Position numbers and translations under genes: made by a program. From Phallus indusiatus (Eukaryota; Basidiomycota; Agaricomycetes; Phallales; Phallaceae), in contig JAQFWX010000001.1 in the NCBI GenBank assembly GCA_027605045.1, forward strand, positions 744,001 through 808,000: a DNA stretch of 64,000 nt, written 5' to 3'. The notes under the pieces are model-generated. The model did not search any database. It worked only from the letters and a program-made list of their open reading frames with translations, and was not told the origin of the DNA. Shown in pieces: positions 48,640-59,898 of this stretch. Each line of letters opens with the position of its first letter. Positions within the stretch are counted from its first letter, which is position 1.

Positions 48640-50010
48640 CTCCGGCAATCATCATCCAGTCTCTTCTCTTTCTTCGCAAACTGTGCAACTATGTAACTGT
48701 GAATCGTCAATGACTACATCTGAACCTGTTAAGTTCTCTCGACAACACCAACCTTTCGGCTGTTCCAGATCCAATCATGCAGATCGCCACCTTCCCATAG
48801 TTCCTGGCTATTGAAGGAGGCTACAACGTTGCCAAGAGCCGCTAAACAACACGAATCAAACGATGTAGACTTCTCAGAAGAACCAGGAAGAATAATACAC
48901 AAGACCGCTTTCGATGCCTTTGGTATTGTTCATAGTATGATCATCGTTATTCTAAGTGGCGATACGCTCTTCAAACATCATTTCTCCAGGTCTTGTTATA
49001 CTAGACTTTTTCATATACAAGCGACTGCTGTTATTCTCGAAGATGGCTCCGATATCGTTGCATGATGGGGTTGCAGTCTTGCGAATGATATATCAGAACA
49101 ACGACACTCTCGAACGTAGTGTTTGATGTCAGTTTACCTTAAACCAATGACTCCCTTTTAAACTTCACTTATTCTGTTTGCAAAGAGATCCCCCAAATGG
49201 TTTATGCAGTCGATTATGAACATCAACAACCCTGCTAGAGGCTGGTACATGCTCCAAGAACCGGTAAGCAACGTCATTGATTTGTAAGACTCCCAATCAT
49301 GATGCAACGTATCGTTGATTCAGGTGGTTGGACAACGGCTCCCCATTTCCATGACTCCCGAAAGACTGCGTTGACTACAAATGAGATAATAGACTACGAA
49401 AGTTACATTTCCCTGAGATGGGTTCTCTGTTGGCGTTACGACGTAATCACACATTAAATAACGCACTAGACTATAGACTAGACGATTATATATTACACAT
49501 CGATGAGTGATTTTTTTCAACTTGTAACCTGTGTCGCTCAAAAGACTGAAAACTGAGTATTCCGGTGCAAGCTCCACATTGCCCTTTTCCAAAAAAAACT
49601 CGAAGTCGAGGTTGTCCAAGAAAAACATCGGTCTTTTGTTCTTCCGTATATGGCGCTATTATTTTTTTTTTGGGCTGAGGGGAACATTCGAGAACTTCTT
49701 CGGGATATCCGAGGACACGAGTAGATGCAGGGCATGATCTAATAAAGCAGTGTGGATGACATGGCAAAAAAAAAGTGAGTTGATGAATCAAGATTTAAAA
49801 GAAGCTCTACTTCTTACCTCTTCAAGTTTGGGCTGCTGCTGTATTTAATTACCACATCCGGTGCCGGTTTTCTGACAGAAGAAAGGCTACATAATACATA
49901 CTGTGAAAGACGGCAAAAACGCCTCGGGTCTGCGGTTCCGCGTTGTAAGGAGGTGTTAAAGTTGAAGTGTCGACTGGCTTTGAGGCATTTGAATCAAATC
50001 CTGTGCGGAT
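48640..50010 (+). pseudogene. Decayed copy of the APH-like kinase gene
   Basis: Collinear pieces match the gene at 51.6-53.1 kb: AGGAAGAATAATACACAAGAC (48880), GAAGATGGCTCCGATATCGTTGCA (49040), ATGCAGTCGATTATGAACATCAACAACCCTGC (shortened here, 49203), TATGGCGCTATT (49650), GTTGATGAATCAAGAT (49780) and AAAACGCCTCGGGTC (49917). Frames are broken by indels and stops, and about 150 bp of unrelated sequence lies near 49410-49530. Confidence 0.75.
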
Positions 50011-50285
50011 TATAGTTAAAGACTGTTTCAGAGACCTCTGATTACTACGGAGATTAGTCAGGGTATGTTCAACACGTATTTAGGGAGTTCTTCCAATTCC
50101 TTTAACACAATACCAATTTTACAGAAGGGTCGTAACGCCCTATTAGTTTTCTCACAATGTAGTACGATATGATGATCATATCAGTGACTAGGCTCATTTC
50201 CCGTGCTTCCCAGATATAACCACACGACTTCCATCGATGATCGATGGAGTACGAGCTCCTATCGATTCGCATCGAAACAGTATAA

Positions 50286-50609
50286 TTAATAAGGCGAAGA
50301 GGAGTCATAATGCTTTTTAGAAATTGCAAGCAACTGAAAAAACACGTTTTTGAGTCCCTGATCCCGATAAGATTCTAAATTGTGTAACAATGGAACAAGG
50401 TACACAATTTGGTCAGAGATATGTTCAGGGTCGTTGATCCAGTATTGTCCCATATATAAATATATGCTTTGGACAAAAGCACAGCCAAGTATGTCATTTC
50501 GTGCCAGGGTGAGTCGGCCCGGGATGCACTTATGAGGATGCATAAGACCAAACATGGGACGTGAGTCACTTACGACGCCCTTTTTCAAGTTGTACGGAGA
50601 GTGATCCAA
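50286..50609 (-). other. Unassigned open frame, possible gene remnant
   Basis: A 107-residue frame, MDHSPYNLKKGVVSDSRPMF..., has protein-like composition (LTLARNDILGCAFVQSIYLYMGQYW; PLLHNLESYRDQGLKNVFFQ). No splice partner, paralogue or motif was recognised, so it may be a remnant of a larger gene. Confidence 0.25.
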
Positions 50610-50639
50610 GACTTTTGGTCATGGATGTCCCGGGGTTTT

Positions 50640-51370
50640 CCGCACCTTTTAGGGGCTACCCAGAACTAGAAAAGACTCTATAAACAGATTGGGCGTATAA
50701 CATTGACGAGCTTACTTTTAAGATGACGGATTGTGGCAGCGCGCACGCTTCAATATAGGTTCGCGTTTTTAATAGTTACTAGTAGGCTTCGCCGTGCATT
50801 CTATAGTATTTGCTGCCATATTACATATACTATCTACTTGTTTTTATAAAACGGTACAGCATCGCATCTCAGGCTCGTGACATATGCTCAACTGATGCTC
50901 AAAGTGCCAAACTTCACGATGACCATTCTCGTGTGACCTGTCTGATTAACTTGAATAGATGGATCGCGTGAGAAAACATGTGGAAGATCGCAAAGGAGAG
51001 ACAGCGCTCATATTGTTTGAGCCAGGGTTACACTATTTTCTTTTGATATCTGATCCCTACGACACAAAGTTACGAATGATTCCAAATCTAGAAACAAAGA
51101 GCACGGATATCGTTGGCCATGCATGCACATGAATAATTGATATATCCACGCACTATGTCTTGGAAGGAAATTGAAAGGAAGACGCGTGTAAAACATTCAC
51201 AGAACACCGAAAAACGGGCGACGATTAGGCCAATAATAATAATTCGACTTTTGAAATACAGTTTTTTTTAGGTAAAAGAATACTCGCGGTCCAGTTTTAG
51301 TAAGTCCTAGGGGTCGGTACAGTACCGTATTAGAGGGGTCCAGAGCTTCAGGTCTCTATTTTCTGACTCA
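50640..51370 (+). repeat. Dispersed repeat R, copy 1
   Basis: Matches 58660-59270 in direct orientation over about 600 nt, e.g. AACTTGAATAGATGGATCGCG, GATCGCAAAGGAGAGACAGCG, and CCAGTTTTAGTAAGTCCTAGG. The two differ by scattered substitutions and short indels. It precedes the APH-like gene. In copy 2 a short frame spans it (58713-58901) but is broken here, so coding is unlikely. Confidence 0.75.
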
Positions 51371-51642
51371 CAGCTCTACTAAACCCCATAACACGTAAAA
51401 TTGGGCGCAGGAGCCTCGCAGCAACGCTGCCCTACGCTGCCCCGGGCTTGACTAGGACTACCCGGCGATATGGAATTGGCCAGGTTTTCAATCAGCGCTC
51501 GGCAATTCCCATCTATAAAATTATATGTCACGAAATATCTGCAACTTGCTTTCGAGCCGTATGGCTCCGATGGTTACCTCTGAATCTGTACTGTTCCTGA
51601 ATCCTGAATAACACTAATCTCTTGACTGATACTCATCTAATG

Positions 51643-53114
51643 CAGGTACTACCACCTTCTCCGCACTTCCTAGCTTCCGAATATCGAAAAGGATTCCGAT
51701 TTCGCTTAGAGCAACTGGAGAAGGCAGATCAAGCTACGAACAACTTGAATTTAGATTTTCTTAAGGAAGAAGCAGGAAAGATAATGCGCAAGACAGCAGT
51801 AGATGCATTTCGTATCGCCGAAGGTAAACTCATTATATTTCACGGCATGATATTTTGTTGATAGATCGTTTTCTAGGGGGGTTCAACCAGGTATGTTTCA
51901 AATCGCCGAAAAATAACAGTTGTATTCATTCATATACAGGCTATTGCCATTATCTTCGACGATGGCTCAGATATCATCGCACGCGTCAATTGCAGTGTTG
52001 CAAATGACCTATCCGATCACGACAACGACACATTGGAGCGTGGAGTTGCTTCTGAAGTCGGTTATCCCTCATATAAATAAATAAATCTTTTGTGACGTTT
52101 ATTAAGTTCGCAATTTTATCGCTTCTTCGCCAAGAAACCACCGTACCTCTCCCAATCGTTTATGCAGTCGACTGGAAAACCAACAACCCTGCTAGAGGCC
52201 GGTACATGCTTCAAGAGCGGGTAGGAAACACTTTTGAAGTATAATGATCTTGGCGTGACTTATTGTTGATTCAGGTCATCGGACAGCAGATTTCAGCTTC
52301 TAGAACCCCCGAGCAAACTGCATCGATCATGAACCAGATAATAGATTATGATAGTCAGATATTTAACCTGCACTTCCCCAAGATCGGGTGTCCCATACCA
52401 GACTCGAATCTGAAAGCATCCAGAGACAACATTGGACCTCTCCTTCATCCATACATGGCGCCGTATTCCCCCCCTTCGTTAAGAGGACCATTTAACACTT
52501 CTTCGGAGTATTTCAAGGCGCGAGCTGATGTCGAGTATGATCTAATTACCAACCAAACCGAATTGTGGAAGAAACGGCGAAAAGTGTACAAGTTGATGAA
52601 TCAAGATCCCGAAGAACCTCCGTTCAAATTCTTCGAAGAATATCACAGAATATTCAGAAAATGTCTAGACGCCATACAATTCGATGTTGAGTTTCCGAAC
52701 GTGCTCGTCAATCCTGAGATGGATGATGTCTTTGTATCATGGGATGATCCATCGCGCATCGTGGCCGTTATTGATTGGGAGAGAACAGCCGCGGTGCCTC
52801 TGTGGGCTGCTGTTTTCTCTGAACAACATATTCGTTGTTATTTTGCCGATGAAAAGGATGCGGATATGTGGTGCGAGGTGCGGAGAAAACGCCTCGAGTC
52901 CACGGTTCCGTTCTTCAAAGAGGCAGTAGAATCAAAATCATGTTTGGTTCGGAGAAGTTTAACCTGGCTTTTAATGGTGAACTCGTCTATATGTTATAGT
53001 CCAACAACTGTTTCGCAGGTGTTTTTCGTTCACTACGAAAAATGGCCAGTCGATGCTCAACAGGCGTTTAAAGAACTCTCTGAATTCCTTCACAATTTCT
53101 CAGAAATGGCGTAA
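51643..53114 (+). CDS. Aminoglycoside phosphotransferase (APH)-like kinase
   Basis: Multi-exon gene starting near MQVLPPSPHFLASEY, including a 14-nt microexon (51878-51891, GGFNQ). It shows the APH/kinase-like fold: a beta-rich N-lobe (AIIFDDGSDIIARVN), ETTVPLPIVYAVDW, LQERVIGQQIS and, in the C-lobe, VLVNPEMDDVFVSWDDPSRIVAVIDWERTAAVPLW. The last holds the metal-binding Asp of IDWE. The expected HGD catalytic loop is replaced by PNVLVNPEMDD (FPNVLVN in place of HGDxxxxN), so activity is uncertain. A further 42-nt intron (GTGAAC...TTTCGCAG) may be spliced near 52977. Fungal members phosphorylate small molecules or act as regulators; the substrate is unknown. Confidence 0.75.
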
Positions 53115-54153
53115 AGACCTAATATTTATGATTTGATCCATTTTTATATGTCCGTCATGTACTAGCGAATCGTCGAGTAGACCTCCTGAATCAATACACT
53201 CTCACGAGCTGAATGTTTTACTACTAGTACCCTTACATGACGAAATAATATCTCCACCACTGCTCCATAAATATTCACTTTCTAAAAGATACCAGAAAAT
53301 CGTACAAGCCTAGGACGGTAGAGACATAACGATTCAGTTATCAGCTAAGTACCGATTGCCCAATTTGGGCTGAACAAATTCGTTTTACATCTAATAGCGT
53401 ACAGTTCAGGGGTGATTATAATCAATTGTTCATTCTTTTTCCTTGAGAAGCATCGCTGGCAAATGAACAAATGATGAAAAATTCAGTGTGCCTAATTGTT
53501 CTAACCGTATCGGTTCCGTCTTCCGTAAGTTTCCTGAATCGAAGGCCGGGATATTTTTCAGGGTCTTCCGCGCTCATCAATAAATGAAAAGATTAAAAAA
53601 AGATTGTTCATTTCCTCTGGATCAGATAACGGCCTCGGGCTTCGCTGCGTGTACATGGGTATACATCAAAGAACTGTAACCTCACCGATTCTATACACTC
53701 GTAAGTTCAGTATTGATGTCGTGTCAGGGTATGGCGCGTATGAAAGGGAAAGGAGGTGCGATCAAAGAGGAATGGTTTACCAGGGTTGTGCATGCAAGCC
53801 TTTACGCTGAGTCTTGACATAATAGCAGTTTTTCTGAAGCTCTTCTGGTGAGCGAATAGCAGAAAACAGTACCAGCATGAGGTGTTTGTGGCAATATGTG
53901 GTATTTTACCTGTGCAGTATTAACCCCTACTCGTAAGTCGCCCCTTGCCGGCCTTTTTTCTTTTTCTAGAGGCAAAAAAGTAATATATGATTGTGATTAT
54001 GAAGGGAAAATACTTTTCCAAAAATATTTAAGTAAAATTTAAGGGTGTATCCGAGCTCCTCATTTGTTTTGTCCAGATAATATAACGTGTGTGTCAATGC
54101 ACTGACAGAGCAACTTCTCATAAGCCAGGGTTTCGGATTACTTCCTTTTATAG
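53115..54153. other. Intergenic
   Basis: No gene supported. Open frames are short and there is no recognisable repeat. Confidence 0.5.
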
Positions 54154-54648
54154 TTGGAGCAATTATTTATTGACAAAACCCCTATTCCTGATATCGATAT
54201 CCAAATTATCTCAGGTTCATGGAAAAAACAAGACCCGTCCTCCGAGTCTGGGAAGAAAGTGTTCGAGTCATTAAAAGCAACTGCCTCCACAAAATCATAT
54301 AAAAGAAAGAGTTTTGAAATCAAATCGTACTCATCTCTCATCTTTTCTGCTACTCAGTCTGTCTTATCTCAAACCAACATGCATTCTTATACCACGTCCG
54401 ATGCGGAGTCCGGTCCAGGTGTGATTTTAGTATTACCGTCTAGAAGTATTGCCACTAGTTTCTATATTATTTATTCAGTCAATTATGAAAAGTGTCCTAA
54501 ATGCCGATGGAATAACCAGACAATGATGGTATACAACCCTGAAGGCCTGAAACTCCGAATGGAATGTGGAAGTGTTCGAACCCTAACATCGATTGTGATC
54601 AAATGTTTGGTTGGAAAATACCTGCCAAATAAATCTAAACTTGATTGA
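54154..54648 (+). other. Open frame of unknown status with CxxC pair
   Basis: A 164-residue frame without an ATG at its beginning (first codon TTG). It contains NYEKCPKCRWNNQTMMVYNPEGLKLRMECGS, i.e. CPKC and a later Cys, with a serine-rich stretch before it. Open length is above chance for this AT-rich DNA. No family recognised; it could be an exon of a decayed gene. Confidence 0.3.
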
Positions 54649-55129
54649 GTAAGCTTTTCATCTGTTATGTACATATGTTGTGTCTCGACTGAGAGGATTT
54701 TTCAGTCTATCATTCAAGTTGTTCCGTGCTAGTACACTGTTGCTGATAACGTTTTGTATATGAATTGTTGTTTCCGGCTTGCAAATAAATAAGCCTTTGT
54801 CTGTTTTAGTTATAGTGAACCGTAATTAGTAGGTGGGATATACCCCCAATTCTAAGAGATGCCCTAATGATCGCCGTACGCGCTTGTTACTTCGCCTTGT
54901 ATTTGAAGTAAATTTCAAATCCGACTTATATACGAGATTACTATCAAGCACATAAACACATAGTGAAGAAAGCTGCAAACTATTAGCAATTCCCAATGGG
55001 TTCCATAAGCAACCACCAAACTCCACTTTTCATTCCCTGAAAGAAGCCTCGATCTCCTAAGCAACAGCCAATAGTAACCTTCCTGCCCCACGATTCAAAA
55101 TTCTGTCTCAACGGAAGTTACGAATTCTT

Positions 55130-57210
55130 TCATGGAAAACACTTGTTACTCGCTTCATCTTGATCGGTTATTATATCTAGTAATCTAGCTTTGATTTGGA
55201 TTCCCTATAGAAATAAATACTTCAGTCACGACGAGCGGTTACTAGCACGTAAGATAAAGACTGACCAATGATTTCGAATAATATCTAGCCGTTGCAAAGT
55301 CTCCAACTGCCCACCAGATCTGTCGAACATCACGTCATCATTCCATCAATTATTTTCAACAAACGTACCCCAGGATGACCTGACGGCGAATACGTTCGCC
55401 TCAATTCATACACTTCATTCAGTCCCCAAACAGGCGTGATTTGACTAGCGAGTGCTTCCCCAAATGTTTGTACAATTGAGTTCTTTACAGGCTCATATCC
55501 CGTAGCAAAGATGACAGCGTCAGCTTGTAAGAAAGAGCCGTCTTTGAACACTAGGCCGTCGGAGGTGAAATGCTCGGGTTCGCCGCGTTTGATTTTTATG
55601 TCCCCTTTAATTATAAGATCCGCGGCACCGATGTCCAAGGCTGTAAAAAGGGTCATAAAGTTATAAATTCATAGAGTTCACATCAACCTACAATATCCTA
55701 ACAGAAGTCAGGAAAGAAAGTCGTTGATATTTATACGCAAAATTACATACCTCCAAACCGTTGGTAACCCTCCACGAAAAATCCCGCTCCGTCTTTTCCT
55801 TCATTTACGTTCAATCCGGCCCTCAAAAGACCTTCGATCATTTCCTTTTGATCAGCAACCCGTTTATCCTTGCCCGCAATTCCCAAATCTCTCAGTAAAC
55901 CGATAGAAGGACCGATGAAGCGGGTATCCGCCTTGCTCACCTCACCGTCGATAGGATAAGCCGCGTCCAAAATAGACTTATGTAGATACTCAGAAGAGAT
56001 GACAATAAGACTGGATCGTTGAACCATTGTAACAGATCCGGCATTATGCAATGCCAGGTTTTTGACATATATCTGCGGCGGTCTGACAAGCTCCGACCAC
56101 GACAACGTTTTTGTCCGTGAAAGGATTGGGTCCCTTATAGTGAGTCGCGTGGAATTTAGGACCATGGAATAATTCTGCGTCAAGAAGCGGGGGAATGTAT
56201 GGGGTGCCGAGGACTCCAACCGCTAAAACAATATGATAAGGCCTAAGAGTAACTTTTTCACCCTGTTTTGAGATTTCTACGGTCCATCGCCTAGTAGCGG
56301 GATCATAGGATGGCGTTGGCAGGATGGTCGAGCCATGCCAAATCACCAAGTCTTGATTAATGGAGTATTGTTCCAACATGTTGGCTACTTTATCTCTTGG
56401 AGTGAACTTTGGCCAATTCCCAGGTAAGTTATCATATAGAACTAAGTTCGAAGTTGATAAGTTCTAGCGCGAGTATAAGCATAATGAGATCAAGAACATA
56501 CGACTGTGGTGTAATTTGGGAGTGTGCAGTGTTAAGCTTGGGTAACGTTGCCGCCAGGTATCTCCTACACGATCGCATCTTTCTATCAACAAAGCAGGTA
56601 TATTCATTCGGCGGAATCTTGATCCGACAGTAAGTCCATTTTGCGCAGCGCCCACTAAAAAATAGCTTAAGTTGATGAAAGGCGTGAAAAATGGACACAA
56701 ACGTATGATAACGTGAGGATCTTCTTCAATTTTCTTCTTCTCCTCTTCAAAAAAATCTGCCCAGGTTTTTCGGTGTTCGTCATAATATCCGCTGGGTATC
56801 TCGATTTCCTCTTCGTGCCCTTTGAGATCGACGGCAGAAAAGGAAACAGATAGCGCCCTCCACGTCCCCTCGAACTTTTGCAACATAATGTACCCCTTTC
56901 CCAAAACCAAGGGTGTTTCGAACGTGAAGCCTGCCTCAATCGTTTGTCCATCAAAAATAAAACCGGGACTAATTCCGTCAAAGCCCTCCAGATGTAGGTT
57001 CGTAATTTGGGTCTTTTCCAAACGATTGCTAAGGTATTCTTCAATGTCTTTATGGCCTTTCAGCGAACGAAAGTTCCATTCAAAAACGAGACAATCGCGG
57101 AGCCAACCGTATGGTAAGAACATAGGACTCAAACCATGTGCGTCACCGGACACAACGTATGAAGCGAATTGGTGGAAGTATTGAGCAACTATAACTGAGG
57201 GTGCTTGCAT
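55130..57210 (-). pseudogene. Flavin-containing monooxygenase copy C, frameshifted
   Basis: Read from MQAPSVIVAQYFHQ (57210) to TGA at 55130 (IKARLLDIITDQDEASNKCFP). The order of domains is as in copy B: NTF2-like part, GAAQNGLTVGSRFRRMN, NVVVVGACQTAADICQ, FATGYEP. In the run GGTTTTTGAC (56057-56066) copy C has five T where copies A and B have four. This adds one base and shifts the frame right after DICQ, giving an early stop (KPGIA). Sequence divergence from A and B is higher than between A and B, so it arose by an older duplication. A base-calling error in the homopolymer is possible. Confidence 0.75.
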
Positions 57211-58659
57211 GTCTCGATCAGGGGAAAACCAGTCTGCTACATATTACGTTAGGATTGTCGGAGAAGGTTATAAATGTGTGGGAATACCAGAACCGAGTCC
57301 ACATGCACGAGCCTGAAATAATTCCCAAATTGGAATTCGTGATTTTCGTATGACTGACATCGCTCCGAAAACGAAGCTGCCATTGATGTTATCGAAGCCT
57401 TTTTTCTCAGGCTAGCCTAAGCTTTTTCATTTCTGGTATTGATTGGCATGCGTAGTTGAAAAGTAATTCGTGACTTAGTCTATCTCTTCCTATCTCTGTC
57501 CAAAATGTTTGTCCGTAAAAATATCAAAATCAGTATGAGCATCGACACCTTGCAAAACTCGACCAATACGATTGAATTCAAAGGCCACTGAACTCGTAAA
57601 ACTTTTGGAGAATCTGTTCGCTCTTTTTTTAAAAAAATAGCCTAAACATAAATTAGCCACATCCGATATAATGAACTCCAAGCCGACCTTCGGTTGCCAT
57701 CGTTGTATTGAGGCTTTGACAAATGACAATGCTGCAGCCCTTCAAGGAGCCTTTCGAACTCCGCAATCCACTCTTGGCTTGCGCGTTGGGCGTGGGCCGC
57801 GCAGCTTCAAGTTAGGCTATATCGACGGTTGTAAGTTCTTGTATCACTTTTGCATAGAATCCGTCCTTACAAAGAATATCAGGATTAAGGTGCAAAAAAA
57901 TGCAGGATCTATATAGAAAGGATTACTCTAGGGCCATGAGAAGTTTTGCGACCCCAGGTTTTCTGACTTGTCGTGATTCAGACGCGACCGACGTCGACTT
58001 TTTTACAAATTGACCCCCACAAGCCACAGCCTTTCCGAGTATGGTTACACGTTCTAATGAAAATGCAATGCCAACGCGAACTGACGACGAATGGCGGATC
58101 TAGGTAGGAATCAGGATGTCCGCTTCAAGGCTTCGAGGCCGTTCTCAATACCCATAAAAAATGTGGTTTCAGTTGTTGTGGAAAGACTGGAGTTGAGCCT
58201 AGCAAGCACATTTAAGCATGGGAAGGAAGGGTCAAATGTAATGGTATGTTGTAAGCACGTTTGATATAATGGTTATACTGGATGTGATTCACTTTTAATT
58301 ACTTGCACTATCTGCAATGGGCACAATTGGCGTAGACGGTAGACCGCTATACTTTTACTCCCTCAAGTCTTAAATAATCATCAAATACCGGGTCAACGTT
58401 AACTTCAACTTGAACCCCACTTTGAGATCGGCGAAGCTTGTACCACCATAGAGATTATCTTTGATACAGCGAAGTAGGTTGCCGCGGAAACGCAAAACCA
58501 CCCCGAAGTGAAGTTCCACGAACTGACCCCGGTTCTATTCAGGGACGACTTTGTATCAGCAACATTCATGCATGCACGGTCAAATGATTCGAATAAATAG
58601 ACTCTCACGTTTGTTAAGGTTTTTTGGTGTACGGTGAAACCCGTATTCTAAAAGCTCAA
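57211..58659. other. Intergenic
   Basis: No gene supported. An 81-residue plus-strand frame (57671-57916) is open but has no motif or splice partner. Confidence 0.45.
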
Positions 58660-59270
58660 AGCTAATATTCAGGGCTAGAAAAGGGCTCTATAAACATATT
58701 GGGCATGTAACGTTGACGAGCTTAGCACTTACTTTATGTAAACGCTACAAAAGTGCATCTCAGGCTCACGACATATGTATTCTCCAAAGTGCCAAACACG
58801 ATGGCCATTCTCGTGTGATCAGCCTGATCAACTTGAATAGATGGATCGCGCGAGAAAACACGTGGAAGGTCGCAAAGGAGAGACAGCGTCATTTTGTTTG
58901 AGCCAGGGTTCTACTATTTCCTTCCCTTTTCCTCTTGATATTCAATATTTACAATACTAGGTTATGATCAATGATTCCGAATTTCGAGACAAGTGCTTAG
59001 AGCACAAATATCGTTAGCCATGCATGCGCATGTACATATAATCTATATCCACGAAGACCACAGGTTTTGTCTTAGAAGGAGAAATTGAGATGCCTGAAAA
59101 CGTTTACAGACACCAGTAAAAATTGGCGACGATCAAGTCAAACTCGACCTTTGAAATACATTTTCTTAAGTAAAGAATACACGCGGACCAGTTTTAGTAA
59201 GTCCTAGGAGTCCGCGTAGTACCGTATTCCACGGGTCCAGAGCTTGAGCTGTTCATTTTCTTACCAGTGA
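58660..59270 (+). repeat. Dispersed repeat R, copy 2
   Basis: Direct-orientation partner of 50640-51370. It ends in the shared block CCAGTTTTAGTAAGTCCTAGG...GTCCAGAGCTT. No terminal inverted repeats or target duplication were found, so the element type is undetermined. Confidence 0.75.
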
Positions 59271-59637
59271 TCAGTGAAGTTGTCCGTTCGGGCTGATGAA
59301 ACCGGACGCAGGGTCGAGCGATTCTCGCGTATCATAGTAAGACATCGAACACCCACTAAAATAAAATAGATAAAAATAATGTACACGGGCAACAAAGCCC
59401 GAATAATCTACCGAATTAAGATGAGATAAAATAAAATAAAAAATTATAAATTATTGTGAATGCCGGCGCGTGAAGCTCCCGATGCGCGCTAATACTTGCC
59501 TAGTAGTGAAGTCGAGAAGTGTAGTTGAATTGGATATGGACATAATAAAGTCAGTTTAATAAGATAAGCAAAAGTCTTGTAAGCAACAGTAAGCATAAAT
59601 CAGATTGATAAGAAATATACACCAAAAATGTTTTGCG

Positions 59638-59735
59638 ACACATGAACGGGATTCGAACCAAGGCCCTCAAAAAGCAAAGAGGCGGCAAACCCAAACGGTC
59701 TTGATCCAACTGCTCTACTGCAGCTCACACAAAAA
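59638..59735 (-). repeat. tRNA-derived SINE, copy 2
   Basis: The minus strand shows A-box-like TAGAGCAGTTGG and B-box GGTTCGAATCCCG with the same spacer words as copy 1 at 11249 (GGTTTG..GC, CTTTTTGAG, CCTTGG). An AT-rich run at 59340-59450 lies beside it. Not foldable as a tRNA. Confidence 0.65.
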
Positions 59736-59898
59736 GACCTCAAATTAAGTATTATATTCTTATTGTACCTCAAGTCAAGTATGAAAAGTGGTGAACCGTG
59801 ATTAAACATCACACTATCTCATAAATTTTATGTACAAACAAAACTTTTATATTTTTTTCGAGTAACTAGATGAATAGAAATGTTTTTCTTCAAATAAC

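Noticed and set aside
49410..49780. Transposon insertion in the decayed APH copy
   Set aside because: Most of the stretch (49640-49780) still aligns with the intact gene; only about 150 bp is unexplained and no duplication flanks it.
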